A stretch of 64,000 bases of DNA from Planctomycetota bacterium (GCA_029260765.1 JAJDCP010000023.1:33375-97374), one strand, 5' to 3'; shown: positions 19,201 through 28,615, counted from the stretch's first letter. Translations and numbers: made by a program. Notes: generated by a model not told the origin, from the letters alone.

Positions 19201-20787
19201 TCACGGCACGAGGAACACGCCATTGCCCTGGTAGGTGACGGTCGCGACGACCTGGTTCGGTGCGCTCGACGCGCCCATGGTCACCGAGTAGCCCTTGATC
19301 TCATTGCCCGCGCGGACCGCGATCGTTGCGACGGTCCCCGCCGTGCCGGAGAAGTTGTCGACCTCGATCCGGTAGGAACCGGCGGCCAGCTCGTCCTCGT
19401 GGCACACGAAGTAGTTCTCCGGTCCGGTCCCGACCAGGTCGTCGCGGTCGAGCTCGCCGTACTGCCCGACCGGGTTCCCGTAGTACACCTCGGTGCCCCC
19501 GGGCTCGAACACGTGCAGGTCGATGTCTCCTGCGATGCTCCAGGTCAGGGTGACCTGGAAGTAGCCCTGGCCGGCACCCTCGCGCTGGTTGTCGACATCG
19601 CTGAGCACCGCGAGCGCGGAGCTGACCAGTGGAGCGCGGCTCTGTGCATGGGCGAGGTAGCTGTCACGGAAGCTGTGGACCGAGGCCGACGCGAAGAAAG
19701 CGTCGTCGCTGACTGGATTGCTTCCGTTGGCGGGGAACGCTCCGGGCAGCTGCAGGATGAAGTCACGCTGCAGAGTCTGGTGGGCCAGCCGGGTGCCGAG
19801 CCGCGCGCTGCTCTGCGGATAGTTGGTCGGCGAGGCGACCGCGACCACGCCGACCTCGGTCGTCACGTCGCTCGGCAGGCCGCCGATCGCCTGGTCGGCG
19901 ATGATGTTGCCCTGGGAGTGGGCGATGACCAGGACCTTCTTTCCGCTGTTGATGTCCTGGGCGAGCACGTTCCGGAATTGGATGACCTCGCTCTGCGACG
20001 GCGTCGCGCCGATCAGGTCCTCCGCGCGCTGGATGGCCGCCTGACCAAAGTCGGCGACCAGCCCGTAGGCGGCTGCACAGCGCTCGGCGGCGTCGTGCTG
20101 CGCCGCGGCGAGCAGCGCGTCGACGAAGACCGGGAGGGCCGGGAGATTGGCGTAGAGAGCGAGAGCGTAGGCGAGGATGGTGCACATCTCCTCGGTGGTC
20201 CGGTTGTCGAGCCCGCTACGGTTGTAGAACCAGCGGAACGACGTGTTGTCGGTCAGCGACGAGCCCTGCGCCCGCAGCGCTTGCTTCAGCTCGGACGCGG
20301 ACAGCATGGCCTCGGTCGGCGTGTTCATCACACCGTTGATGAAGTAGATGGCCGTCTCCTCCCCCGCGACCTCGGGACAATTCACCGATGTTGCGCCCGC
20401 CAGAGCCGTCGCCGCCGGCAGCGCGGTCGCGGGGCTGACGGCGCTGTTCGGGTTGCCGATCAGGAACACGCTGCCGCTGTTCTGCATCGCCTCGAGCAGG
20501 TCGTCGAAGTCGGCCTGGGTCTGAAGGCTGTCGAGGAAATCGTGCATGATTTGATCCCCGGTCCGGTGGGGATCCGCGCTGGTAGCGATGCTCTGATCGA
20601 TCTCGGTCGCGAGATCCTGCAGCGCACCGTTCGGCGCAGCGGCGTTATCGAGCACGGGACGGATGTCGAGGCTGACGGTTGAGCTGTCGGCTGCGCCGCC
20701 ACCACCTCCAGTCCTGCTGTTGCAGCTCGGGAGCAGGAGCGCCAGGCAAAGCGTCGTGTACAGGGACGGACGGAAGAAAGACTGCAT
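19201..20787 (-). CDS. Lipoprotein with alpha/beta-hydrolase-like core and YfaP/DUF2135-like C-terminal domain
   Basis: This is a 528-residue predicted lipoprotein; the signal ends LLPSC at about residue 22. The central region (about 140-360) has a Ser nucleophile-elbow-like motif IAHSQGN (G-x-S-x-G variant AHSQG) preceded by hydrophobic beta-strand VLVIAH, as in lipases and esterases. Residues about 405-525 form a beta-sandwich with DIDLHVFEPGGTEVYYGN, LDRDDLVGTGPENYF and a following AAGSYRIEV stretch, the pattern of the YfaP/DUF2135 domain. The gene is monocistronic, with about 210 bp to the next minus-strand gene. A hydrolase role is plausible, but no Asp/His of the triad can be assigned with certainty. 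Confidence 0.72.
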   Translation of the reverse strand: MQSFFRPSLYTTLCLALLLPSCNSRTGGGGGAADSSTVSLDIRPVLDNAAAPNGALQDLATEIDQSIATSADPHRTGDQIMHDFLDSLQTQADFDDLLEAMQNSGSVFLIGNPNSAVSPATALPAATALAGATSVNCPEVAGEETAIYFINGVMNTPTEAMLSASELKQALRAQGSSLTDNTSFRWFYNRSGLDNRTTEEMCTILAYALALYANLPALPVFVDALLAAAQHDAAERCAAAYGLVADFGQAAIQRAEDLIGATPSQSEVIQFRNVLAQDINSGKKVLVIAHSQGNIIADQAIGGLPSDVTTEVGVVAVASPTNYPQSSARLGTRLAHQTLQRDFILQLPGAFPANGSNPVSDDAFFASASVHSFRDSYLAHAQSRAPLVSSALAVLSDVDNQREGAGQGYFQVTLTWSIAGDIDLHVFEPGGTEVYYGNPVGQYGELDRDDLVGTGPENYFVCHEDELAAGSYRIEVDNFSGTAGTVATIAVRAGNEIKGYSVTMGASSAPNQVVATVTYQGNGVFLVP

Positions 20788-21210
20788 CGGAACCTCCGGA
20801 GGCTATGGGGGGAGGGCTGGTCCCTCCGCTTCCCGGTCATCTGGAGTACGTCGGCGGGGAGAATTCCGGAAAAGGTCAGGGAATTCCACGGGCCGAACGC
20901 CATGAGTCCGCGGCGTAGACTTGCAAAGGTCCATCAGGTCACACGGGTTCGTGGTGATCAGCCAGGTGAAGGCGGCTCTTCAACCAGGCCGCGGTCCGGC
21001 GTCCGCGGCGCGACCTCAGGCAAAGCGACTCCCCGCACTCGTCTCAGGGGTGCAGGACAGGCCGTCCCCGAGCGGACTCGACGCGCTGCTGCTGCAACTC
21101 GCAGATCAACAGTCCTTGGAGTGCGCCCCTCGTTCATCCCTTACCGAACGCCGCTTGACGAGGCGGTCGATGAAGAAGTCGTAAATGAGCTGAGCCGGGC
21201 GCACCGGTGG
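20788..21210. other. Degenerate region between the lipoprotein gene and the integrase remnant
   Basis: No intact gene lies here. On the minus strand, about 21115-21200 reads VRPAQLIYDFFIDRLVKRR before stops, which weakly resembles the N-terminal core-binding domain of a second tyrosine recombinase. It may be the start of the next member of a decayed recombinase array. The rest shows frames without recognisable content. Confidence 0.35.
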
Positions 21211-21780
21211 CTACGGGTGACATGGGGAGCCTTCTACGTCTTCATCCGCGAACCCATGGAGACGTTTCGTGGCGATCGCCAAGAGTTCGGGGGTGCCGGA
21301 AAGATACCAATAGGTTTCGGACACATCTTCGTGGCCGAGGTTGGTTGAGAGAGCGTCGATCCGCACGCTCACGTCTGCTCCTTGCTCGTACCAGACGGCA
21401 AGGCGACGGCAGGCGAAGGCGTGCCGAAGGGAACGAAGCCAGCGACGTGATCGCCGGCGAAGTGCATCCCAATGAAGTTTGCGGCGGATCGCCTGGAAGG
21501 CCGTTTTCGTTCGGGAGTAGCTCACTGGGATCCCTCGGAGCAGGGCGAAGAACGACCTCAGCCGCTTTCCGATGAGCTCGTCCCGCTGCTGCTCGTATTG
21601 TTGGAGGGCCTCTGCAGCTCTCGCTGCACGTCCTTCGAACGGTGACCCCTTGGTCGCCTCGGAGGTCTCGCGCAAGCTGCGCTCGACGGCCGCCTGAGCC
21701 TTGTCGATGTTGCGGCAGGCGAGTATGGCGTCGGCGCCTCGCCGGGCGAGAGCGCGCGCCGCCTCGCTTCGCTTGAGACT
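21211..21780 (-). pseudogene. Chimeric remnant: SDR fragment joined to the C-terminal part of a tyrosine recombinase
   Basis: One open frame of 189 codons has no normal start; a stop lies at 21781. The first ~40 codons read like the NAD(P)-binding part of a short-chain dehydrogenase (ARALARRGADAILACRNIDK). The last ~95 resemble the catalytic domain of a tyrosine recombinase (SLRHAFACRRLAVWYEQGADV, LSTNLGHEDVSETYWYLSG, PELL). The box-II motif, normally HxLRH, reads RSLRH and has lost its first His; the LGH and the Tyr of TYWYL remain. The N-terminal half of the recombinase is missing. This is a recombination scar, not a working enzyme. Confidence 0.7.
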
Positions 21781-22038
21781 TCACCGCGCAGCGTAGCTGA
21801 TCTCCAGGCAGATTTTTGCGCGGCCCGGTCTGCACACCCTTGAAACCGGGATGATCCCGGTTGAAGGGGGCAGCGCCGGGCGACGTTGATCACCGCGGCG
21901 CAATCGACGGCGACGGGCCTCGCATGGGATGGATCGTCAGCCTCACGACCTGAGCCAGTGGAATTTCGTGTGTCGCCTCGTCGTGGGACTTCTAGAATAC
22001 ACCCTACAACGGAGAGAAAACGGATTCAGGAGTGTCCC
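21781..22038. other. Intergenic region upstream of the methyltransferase
   Basis: No gene is supported here. A perfect hairpin AACCGGGATGATCCCGGTT lies at about 21844-21862. The remaining bases include the probable promoter of the methyltransferase gene, in a locally more A/T-rich stretch near 21990-22030. Confidence 0.45.
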
Positions 22039-22803
22039 ATGGACGACGGCAGCAACGATCGCATTTCCGTGCAGGACTGGTGGGACACCCACCACCGGGG
22101 GGACCATCCGGACCACCGCTTTTTCCTCACAGGGAGCAGCGGTTCAAAACTCTGGGCAAGGCTCTCGGTTGACGATCACCTCGTTCCAGGTCGGGTCGTC
22201 CTGAACATCGGAGTCGGGCTGGGGCGCTGCACGCGCGAGCTGGCCAAGCGAGGTTGTGTCATCCATGCCCTCGATGTTTCGCCCGTTGCATTGGACAAGG
22301 TGCGGAAAATCACTGAGAGAGCCTGGCTTGCCAGCGAGCTTGACGAGCTCCCTGCCTCCACTTTCGATGTGGCGATCTCCAACCTCGTCACCCAGCACAT
22401 CAGCAATGCCGATCTGGAAAAGCAACTGCTCGCCGTATGCAGAAGCTTAAAGCCCAACGGTATCTTCGCCATGCAGTTTGCCTATCGCCTGAACGGCATC
22501 TCGGATCATGAGGACCCCGTTACGAATCAGTCGATCAAGTGCGGTGCGGTGTGTCGCTCGCTTTCCGCGATGGTCCGCAAGGTCGAGGCGTCCGGAGGCA
22601 TCGTCTGCTTTTCCCGACGGATTGGTGTTTTTCCAGAGTTTGGATCCGGCTGGTATGTTCTGCATATCGTCCGACCCGAATTTCCCGTCGCCAGTAGCGT
22701 TTCGCATACTCCGGGGCTGCCCCAGTACCTGAGGCGCAAGTTGCAACTGGAGGCCACCCATTGGTGGCGGAGGCTTGTGAGCCTCGTCCCCAAACATCGA
22801 TGA
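22039..22803 (+). CDS. SAM-dependent methyltransferase (class I)
   Basis: This 254-residue protein has the SAM-binding motif I VLNIGVGLGRCTRELAKRG (about 54-72), an acidic residue at the end of strand 2 (ALDVSP) and the motif-II/III-like FDVAISNLVTQHIS. It belongs to the broad Methyltransf_11/25 group, which methylates small molecules, glycans or lipids; the substrate cannot be told. The open frame begins at 21886, but the ATG at 22039 has AGGAG seven bases upstream. Codon use is less G/C-biased than in neighbouring genes, and the gene sits between a recombinase remnant and a hexanucleotide repeat array, so recent acquisition is likely. Confidence 0.82.
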   Translation: MDDGSNDRISVQDWWDTHHRGDHPDHRFFLTGSSGSKLWARLSVDDHLVPGRVVLNIGVGLGRCTRELAKRGCVIHALDVSPVALDKVRKITERAWLASELDELPASTFDVAISNLVTQHISNADLEKQLLAVCRSLKPNGIFAMQFAYRLNGISDHEDPVTNQSIKCGAVCRSLSAMVRKVEASGGIVCFSRRIGVFPEFGSGWYVLHIVRPEFPVASSVSHTPGLPQYLRRKLQLEATHWWRRLVSLVPKHR

Positions 22804-23290
22804 ACAAGACTGCTTTGTGGTGGCTTGATCTTTTTTCGAGGGTGCGGTCTTGGCAGTCGAATGACCCTCGACAGTCGTTTCCGATCGCGAGACCGATCCG
22901 AATCCGAATCCGAATCCGAATCCGAATCCGAATCCGAATCCGAATCCGAATCCGAATCCGAATCCGAATCCGAATCCGAATCCGAAACCAAAACCAAAAC
23001 CGGTCGGACAGGATCCCCGGGGGTTCGGGTCCAACGAGCGATAGCACGATGGTCGAGATCCGAGGCAGTCTGTGACTCGCTCGATCCCGTCGCGAAGCCT
23101 TGCCCACAACAGTAGACCGTCCCCCGCAACAGCCATTCCCGCCACTGCCCCACTCAGAGACCTCACGGCAAGCGCCCCACGTTCGACGCCCAAGCCACAT
23201 CCTGGCGAATTCCCCGCCCCACCCTGACCGCGCGCGCGTTTGATGGTAAGATGCCTACGCATGCTCGAGGGCGACAAGGCCGGGATCGAC
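22804..23290. other. Non-coding region carrying the hexanucleotide array
   Basis: No gene is supported. The long frames here are translations of the tandem array at 22897-22986 and would give meaningless dipeptide repeats. The last ~100 bases include the probable promoter of the polyferredoxin gene. Confidence 0.6.
22897..22986. repeat. (TCCGAA)15 hexanucleotide tandem array
   Basis: Fifteen perfect copies of the 6-bp unit TCCGAA fill 90 bp, followed by degenerate ACCAAA units. Because the unit is 6 bp, changes in copy number keep any reading frame. Related but more degenerate 6-bp arrays occur at 27710-27740, 28375-28480 and 62580-62615, so this is a recurring feature of the genome's repeat regions. 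Confidence 0.95.
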
Positions 23291-25033
23291 ATGGAAAAGC
23301 GACTGAAAATCAGTGGCGCATTGGGATCCTTCCCATCCGCGCTGCGCTGGCTGCTGGACCAACGCCTCCTGTGGGTGATCCTCATCTGCTTATGCATGTT
23401 CGGCGTGGCGCAGGCGGGCGAAGACGTCATCTGCGAATTCTGTGGTATGACCAACTGTACCATGGGCTGCAAAGACAGCAGCATCGACGACTTCGGGAAC
23501 CGGCTGATGCTGATGCCGGGCTTACCGGCAGAGCTCTACTACGGCAGCATCGTCGTCATTCTGCTCGTGTCCTTCGGGCTGTCGGAGTTCCTCGACAAGA
23601 ACGCCAAGCCCGACAAGAAGTACTGGGTCTTCAACCTGTTCAAGATCGGCTTCATCCGACGGCTCGCCAAGCTGCCCTATATCCAGTTCCTCTTCCAGCT
23701 TCCGGTCTTCCTGATCTTCGCCTTCGTGGTGTACTGCGGCCTGTTCGGGAACGACGTGATCAACATCCTGCCGATCGCGACCTGGACGTTGTGGTGGGCG
23801 GGTCTGATCTTCCTGATCGTCTTCTTCGGGAAGGCGTGGTGTTTCATGTGTCCTTGGGACTTCGTCGCCTCCCTCGTGCAGCGCCTGCGGTTTTGGGGGG
23901 TGCCCAAAGAGACGAACACCCTCGGTTTGACCTGGCCATCGTGGCTCAAGAGTCTCTATCCGGCACTTGTCCTGTTCATTCTGCTGACGTGGCTTGAGTT
24001 GGGGGTCAAGGTCACCATCTCGCCGCGCTATACGGCGTATCTGGCGCTGTTGATGGTGGTCCTCGCCGTCATACCGGCCCTGCTTTTCAGTCGTAAGCCC
24101 TTCTGCCGTTATGTCTGTTTCGTGGGCAGGATCTCTGGCCTCTATGCCAACTTCGCACCCCTCGAGATCCGCTCGAATTCGATGGATGTGTGTCATTCGT
24201 GTGTGGGCAAGGCCTGCTACAACGGCAACGAACTGGGGAACCCGTGTCCCACCGGGCTGGTGATTCCAGCCATCAAGGCGAACACCTACTGCACCATGTG
24301 CGGAGAGTGCCTCAAGAGCTGCCCCCACGACAACATCGCGCTGAACATCCGGCCCTTTGGAGCGGACCTCCTCAAGGGCGTCAATGTGCGCCCTGACGAA
24401 GCGGCCCTGACGTTGGCGTTGCTCGCCCTGACCACCTTCCATGGCCTGGAGATGACGCCGCTGTGGGAGGCCAGCACAGGCTTCTCTGTGATCGGCTGGC
24501 TCAAGTCCATCATGGGCACCGCAAGACTGCCGGCGTTCACGGTCGGTATGGCTGTCTGCCTTGTGGCGCCCATTCTTGTCTACTGGGCGATCGCCAGAAT
24601 CACCAGCGCCTATGTCGGCGACAAGAACGTGTCCACCAAGAAAGTCTTCGTGTACTACGCCTTCTCGTTGCTGCCGATCGCACTGTGTTATCATGTCGCC
24701 CACAACGGGATGCACCTGTTCATGGAGGGGCAGTACATAGTACCGCTGTTGTCGGACCCGATGGGCACAGGCGCCGACCACTTTGGCACAGCCACGGTCC
24801 AGATGGGCCCCATCCTCAGCGCCACGACGGTCTGGATCTGCCAAGTCATTCTCATCGTTGTCGGGCATGTGTATGGGATCCTCTTCGCCAAGCGCATCTC
24901 GAGAACGCTCTATGCGGATGCGGCGCTTGCACGCCGCTCACTGATCCCGATGTTGGGGGGCATGATCCTCTTCTCCCTGTTCTCGCTCTGGATCATGGGC
25001 CTCGACATGAACATGCGCAGCTCGTTGATGTAA
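23291..25033 (+). CDS. Membrane-bound 4Fe-4S polyferredoxin (NapH/NosR/CcoG-like) with exported Cys-rich N-terminus
   Basis: This is an inner-membrane electron-transfer protein of about 580 residues. After an N-terminal hydrophobic segment ending AQAG comes a Cys-rich stretch CEFCGMTNCTMGC predicted to lie outside the membrane. Several helices follow, including the paired motifs CFMCPWDF and CRYVCFVG typical of the NapH/NosR/RdxA group. A ferredoxin-like domain has CHSCVGKAC and CTMCGECLKSCPHD. Four to six further helices with conserved His (YHVAHNGMHL, VVGHVYG) end the protein. Relatives pass electrons from quinols or flavins to periplasmic reductases or copper sites. The start is uncertain (23261 or 23291). 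It is followed after 60 bp by secDF. Confidence 0.78.
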   Translation: MEKRLKISGALGSFPSALRWLLDQRLLWVILICLCMFGVAQAGEDVICEFCGMTNCTMGCKDSSIDDFGNRLMLMPGLPAELYYGSIVVILLVSFGLSEFLDKNAKPDKKYWVFNLFKIGFIRRLAKLPYIQFLFQLPVFLIFAFVVYCGLFGNDVINILPIATWTLWWAGLIFLIVFFGKAWCFMCPWDFVASLVQRLRFWGVPKETNTLGLTWPSWLKSLYPALVLFILLTWLELGVKVTISPRYTAYLALLMVVLAVIPALLFSRKPFCRYVCFVGRISGLYANFAPLEIRSNSMDVCHSCVGKACYNGNELGNPCPTGLVIPAIKANTYCTMCGECLKSCPHDNIALNIRPFGADLLKGVNVRPDEAALTLALLALTTFHGLEMTPLWEASTGFSVIGWLKSIMGTARLPAFTVGMAVCLVAPILVYWAIARITSAYVGDKNVSTKKVFVYYAFSLLPIALCYHVAHNGMHLFMEGQYIVPLLSDPMGTGADHFGTATVQMGPILSATTVWICQVILIVVGHVYGILFAKRISRTLYADAALARRSLIPMLGGMILFSLFSLWIMGLDMNMRSSLM

Positions 25034-25039
25034 CTCCTC

Positions 25040-25077
25040 GTTCATTCGCATCTCTCTGGTTCATTCCCATCTCTCTC
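25040..25077. repeat. 19-bp direct tandem duplication in the polyferredoxin-secDF spacer
   Basis: Two adjacent 19-bp units (GTTCATTC[G/C]CATCTCTCT plus one base) differ at two positions. They fill most of the 60-bp gap before secDF and include the region where a ribosome-binding site would be expected. The role is unknown. Confidence 0.8.
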
Positions 25078-25093
25078 GCGGGCGCTTGGATCG

Positions 25094-27388
25094 ATGGCAC
25101 AACGGTACTGGCAACTGGGCCTGACAGCCATCGTCTGCGCTCTATCTCTCGCGAGCCTGTTTCCGATAGGGCAGAGGATCCGTCTGGGTCTCGATCTGTT
25201 GGGCGGCGTCGAGCTGCGCTATCTGGTCGACGTCGACGAGGGCTCCGGGCTGGCTGAGCTGGAGAGGCAGCTGACGCTGGTCAACGAGGAAAACAAGCAG
25301 CTGCTGCTCAACCGGATCGAGTTGATCCGGAGGAGCCATACCGAGGCGATCGCCAAGACCCTGACCATTGTCCGGCAGCGCGTCGACCGTTTCGGACTCA
25401 AGGCCGTCCATCTGCGGCAGCACGGGCACCAGCAGGTGGTGGTGCAGCTCGCCGGCGTCGACCAGGAAGCCGTGAGGCAGATACGGGCGCTGATCGAGAG
25501 ACAGGGGGAGCTGGCTCTCCATCTGGTGTCTGGCGCAAGGGAGGGCGCGCGGCCTGATTCGATCGAGCTACCGCTCCAGGGCGGCGCGCAGAGCATCAGC
25601 GTCGACGCGAAGCCCTTCGTGACGGGCGACCAGATCGCCTACGCCTACTGGGGCAAGAACGAACAAGGCGAACGGATGGTCGTCGTTGAGTTCGACCCTG
25701 ACGGGCGCGCGGCATTGGAACGCGCCACCCGCGAGAATGTGGGCGCCCGTATGGCCATCGTGCTCGATGGCGTCGTGCAGAACATCCCCAAGATCAGCCG
25801 TCCCATCGAGAGCGGACGGGCCGTTTTGCGCGGCAAGTACACGGACGACCAGGTCGACAGTCTGGTGGCGATGCTCCAGATCGGGAGTCTGCCCGCCAGA
25901 TTTCAGCTTGAGAGTCAAGACCGGATCGGCCCCACGCTGGGGCGCGAAGCCATCTTCGCGGGAGTCATCGCCGCGCTTGCCGCCCTGGTTCTAGTCGTGC
26001 TGTTCCTGCTGGTCTACTCCGGCTGGCTCGGGGTTGTGGCCAGTGCGGCGCTGGTGGTGATCACGCTGATCGTGCTCGCTTTTGCCGCTGCGTTCGGCAC
26101 GCCGATCACGCTGCCGGGCATGGCGGCTATGATTCTCACCCTCGGCATGGCGGTCGACGCCCACATCCTGCTGGTCGAACGGATACGGGATGAACGACGT
26201 GCGGGCAAAGAGCTGGGGGCAGCCATCGCCGTCGCGTACAAGCGGACGACCCGGACCATTCTGGACACCAATCTGACGACCCTCATCACCGCCATGTTTC
26301 TGATCGCCTTTGGCAACGGCGCGATTCGGGGGTACGCGATATTGCTGGCCCTCGGCATTGGCGCCACCCTCTTCTCCGTGCTTGTGGTGATGCCCGGGCT
26401 CACGAGCCTGATCGAACGGAGAACCCGTGGCCCGGCCCTGACCAAGCGTTGGCTCACGAAGCGTGTCGACTTCTGCAAGGCGTTCCCGAAAGCCACCCTC
26501 TTGTCGTTGCTGTGCGTGGCGGTGGCGGGGACAGTCTTCTTCACACGCGGCCGCCGGAACCTGGACGTCGACCTGCGGGGCGGCACCATCTTCCACGTCC
26601 GATGTGCGCGCGCCATGACGCGTGGCGAAGTCCGCGACCTGCTCGCCGATCAGGGGCTCTTCGTCACAGGCAGCGCGCTGCAACGGCTCGGTACGATCGG
26701 GGAACGTGCCGCAGGGCAAGTAGGCCTCGATTTCACCGTAGAGATCCCTTCGGACCACCCGGGCGAGGCGGAGGCGGCCAGGCAAGCCATCGCGAGGGCG
26801 CTGCCGCTGGACGCCTCGGACCCGTTTCTGCGAGAGCTGACGGTGGGGCCTCTGCTGGCCTCGGAGATGCAGCACAAGGCGCTCTACGTCGTCTTGGCTG
26901 CGTTGCTGGCGACGGTCCTGTACATCACCGTTCGCTTTGAGTGGCGGTTCGCCATCGCGGCGATCCTGACCTTACTGCATGATGTCGTCATCGTGCTCGG
27001 AGCGCTGGCGATCGCGGGCAGGCCGATCAACCTGACGATGGTGGCGGCGATCCTGACGATCATCGGCTACTCCCTGAACGACACGATCGTCGTCTTCGAC
27101 CGCATCCGCGAGCAGTTGTCTTCTGCCGGGGGCGCGGTCTTGAGTCGCAGCGTAGTGAACGATGCGATCAACGGGACCCTGTCACGCACACTCCACACCT
27201 CCTTCACCACGGGCCTGGTCGCGGTCACGATCTATCTCGTGGCGGACGGTCTGTTGCAGAGCTTTGCTTTCGCCATTCTGGTGGGGGTTGGGGTCGGCAC
27301 GTACTCGTCGGTCTTCGTCGCCACACCGCTGCTGCTGTTGGGGCGCGGCCGCGCCAAGCCGGCGCAGGTTCCCGAGGCGGGGAAATGA
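25094..27388 (+). CDS. secDF: Fused protein translocase subunit SecDF
   Basis: SecDF uses the proton-motive force to drive late steps of Sec export. This 764-residue protein joins the SecD and SecF halves. The SecD half has the N-terminal helix, GLDLLGGVELRY, a shortened periplasmic P1 region and the helix motif LTLGMAVDAHILLVERIRDE. The SecF half begins at about residue 455 and has NLDVDLRGGTIF and the helix motif IGYSLNDTIVVFDRIRE. About 12 helices are present. The P1 loop is shorter than in E. coli SecD. The fusion is common in several phyla, including Planctomycetota. Promoter and ribosome-binding signals are weak, so expression may be coupled to the polyferredoxin gene. Confidence 0.95.
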   Translation: MAQRYWQLGLTAIVCALSLASLFPIGQRIRLGLDLLGGVELRYLVDVDEGSGLAELERQLTLVNEENKQLLLNRIELIRRSHTEAIAKTLTIVRQRVDRFGLKAVHLRQHGHQQVVVQLAGVDQEAVRQIRALIERQGELALHLVSGAREGARPDSIELPLQGGAQSISVDAKPFVTGDQIAYAYWGKNEQGERMVVVEFDPDGRAALERATRENVGARMAIVLDGVVQNIPKISRPIESGRAVLRGKYTDDQVDSLVAMLQIGSLPARFQLESQDRIGPTLGREAIFAGVIAALAALVLVVLFLLVYSGWLGVVASAALVVITLIVLAFAAAFGTPITLPGMAAMILTLGMAVDAHILLVERIRDERRAGKELGAAIAVAYKRTTRTILDTNLTTLITAMFLIAFGNGAIRGYAILLALGIGATLFSVLVVMPGLTSLIERRTRGPALTKRWLTKRVDFCKAFPKATLLSLLCVAVAGTVFFTRGRRNLDVDLRGGTIFHVRCARAMTRGEVRDLLADQGLFVTGSALQRLGTIGERAAGQVGLDFTVEIPSDHPGEAEAARQAIARALPLDASDPFLRELTVGPLLASEMQHKALYVVLAALLATVLYITVRFEWRFAIAAILTLLHDVVIVLGALAIAGRPINLTMVAAILTIIGYSLNDTIVVFDRIREQLSSAGGAVLSRSVVNDAINGTLSRTLHTSFTTGLVAVTIYLVADGLLQSFAFAILVGVGVGTYSSVFVATPLLLLGRGRAKPAQVPEAGK

Positions 27389-28615
27389 CTGCCATCTGCC
27401 AGCGCTGTCTTGCCGTCGCCGCTCAGCGAAGCGGCCGAAGGTCGACCCGGAGCCTTGGCGCCCTGGTTGCCTCGGTGGGGGATGGGAACCCCCTGTCAAA
27501 TCAGAGATTGTGAGGTTTGCGGGAGCAAGCAGGGTGCCAGGGCGGAGGGCGAGCGGCAAGACGGTATTGCGGTGCCGAGTTCAGGGGTCTACGATTCCGC
27601 AAGGGGTGTCCGAAAGTCGGCCGAAGGCCGGCTCGTCATGGTTGCCGCTATCACTGCGGCCGCCAAGCGAGCGTGGCCGGATCCGATTGCGTGCCCGGAT
27701 CCGACCGCGACTGCGACTGCGACTGCGACCCCGACCCCGGCTCGCGATGCCCGAGAACCGTCTGCGTGGGCCGAACAAGGAGGCCCGAGGACCGAGAACC
27801 GAGGACCGAATTGACGGGTCAGACCTCACGCTGGCGACGCTGGAGGCTCAACACCTCGGATACCTCGATGTCGGCCGAGAGAGGACGCTGAACATAGCCC
27901 CCAAGTAGCACTCGCAGAGCAGCCTGGCTCAGACCCGACCCGGCCCACTCCGCCAGAGGCGCCGCTCGCCAAGCTCAACCCGGGGGCGAGGACTCGCGCC
28001 ACTCAGGTATGATTTCAGGGCGCGAACCCGTTTGGAGTTGCGGCCAAGAAGACTGCGGCAGGCTCGGAAGCCCCAAGCCCCACAGCGACTGCACTGGGCA
28101 CTCATGCTCGAAGGTGTGAGCCGTGCGCAAAGGCCGGCGGCCGATGGCTGCCGGGCCGAAGAGATCGGGGTGCGCCCCGAAGCCCATGCCAGCATGCCAT
28201 CCCAACTCGCTCACACCGCACGCCGTCGACAGTGCCGGGGGAATCGTCCAAGTGGCTCGATGCCGACCATAGCCCGCAAGTGGCGTTCGATGCCCCCAGC
28301 ATCGATGTTCACAGTCTCATCGCGATCGACCATCCACCTCGGCCCTCGGTCTTCACGGTCTTCGGTTCTCACGGATTTCGGTCCTTCGGGTTCGGGTCCG
28401 GGGTCGGCTTCGGATCCGGATTCGGTGTCGGATCCGGCCTCGGGGACGGGTTCCGGGTCGGAGTCGGGTCCGTCCGAGCCACCGCATCAACCTGCACAAC
28501 CCCACCCATCCGAAACCCGCAGACCCCCGTCGATGCTCAGGATCTCATCGACTTTCTTCATCGCCCCGATCGAGCCCGCAACGCTGACTTGCGGACCGCC
28601 CCGTGACAGAGAAGA
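27389..28615. repeat. Dispersed repeat block, left copy (modules B and A with hexanucleotide arrays)
   Basis: This 1.2-kb stretch has no convincing gene. Module B (about 27404-27560) and module A (about 27963-28590) both recur, inverted and in the opposite order, at 62275-63032. Between and inside them are degenerate 6-bp arrays: CGACTG-type at about 27710-27740 and NNCGGN-type at about 28375-28480. Module A begins CGCTCGCCAAGCTCAACC and runs through an array to GATCGAGCCCGCAA. By eye the two copies of A agree at most positions outside the arrays, which differ in unit and length. Frames across it are interrupted and differ between copies, so it is most likely non-coding. Confidence 0.85.

Noticed and set aside
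20902..21348. Plus-strand frame of 148 codons
   Set aside because: It has no ribosome-binding site and no domain, and it overlaps the recombinase remnant on the other strand; composition is that of random GC-rich frames.
22861..22990. CRISPR array
   Set aside because: The repeats are contiguous 6-bp units without spacers and no cas genes are present.
22761..23115. Frames giving long Ser-Glu or Arg-Ile dipeptide repeats
   Set aside because: These are translations of the TCCGAA array in three frames on each strand; there is no start context or flanking domain.
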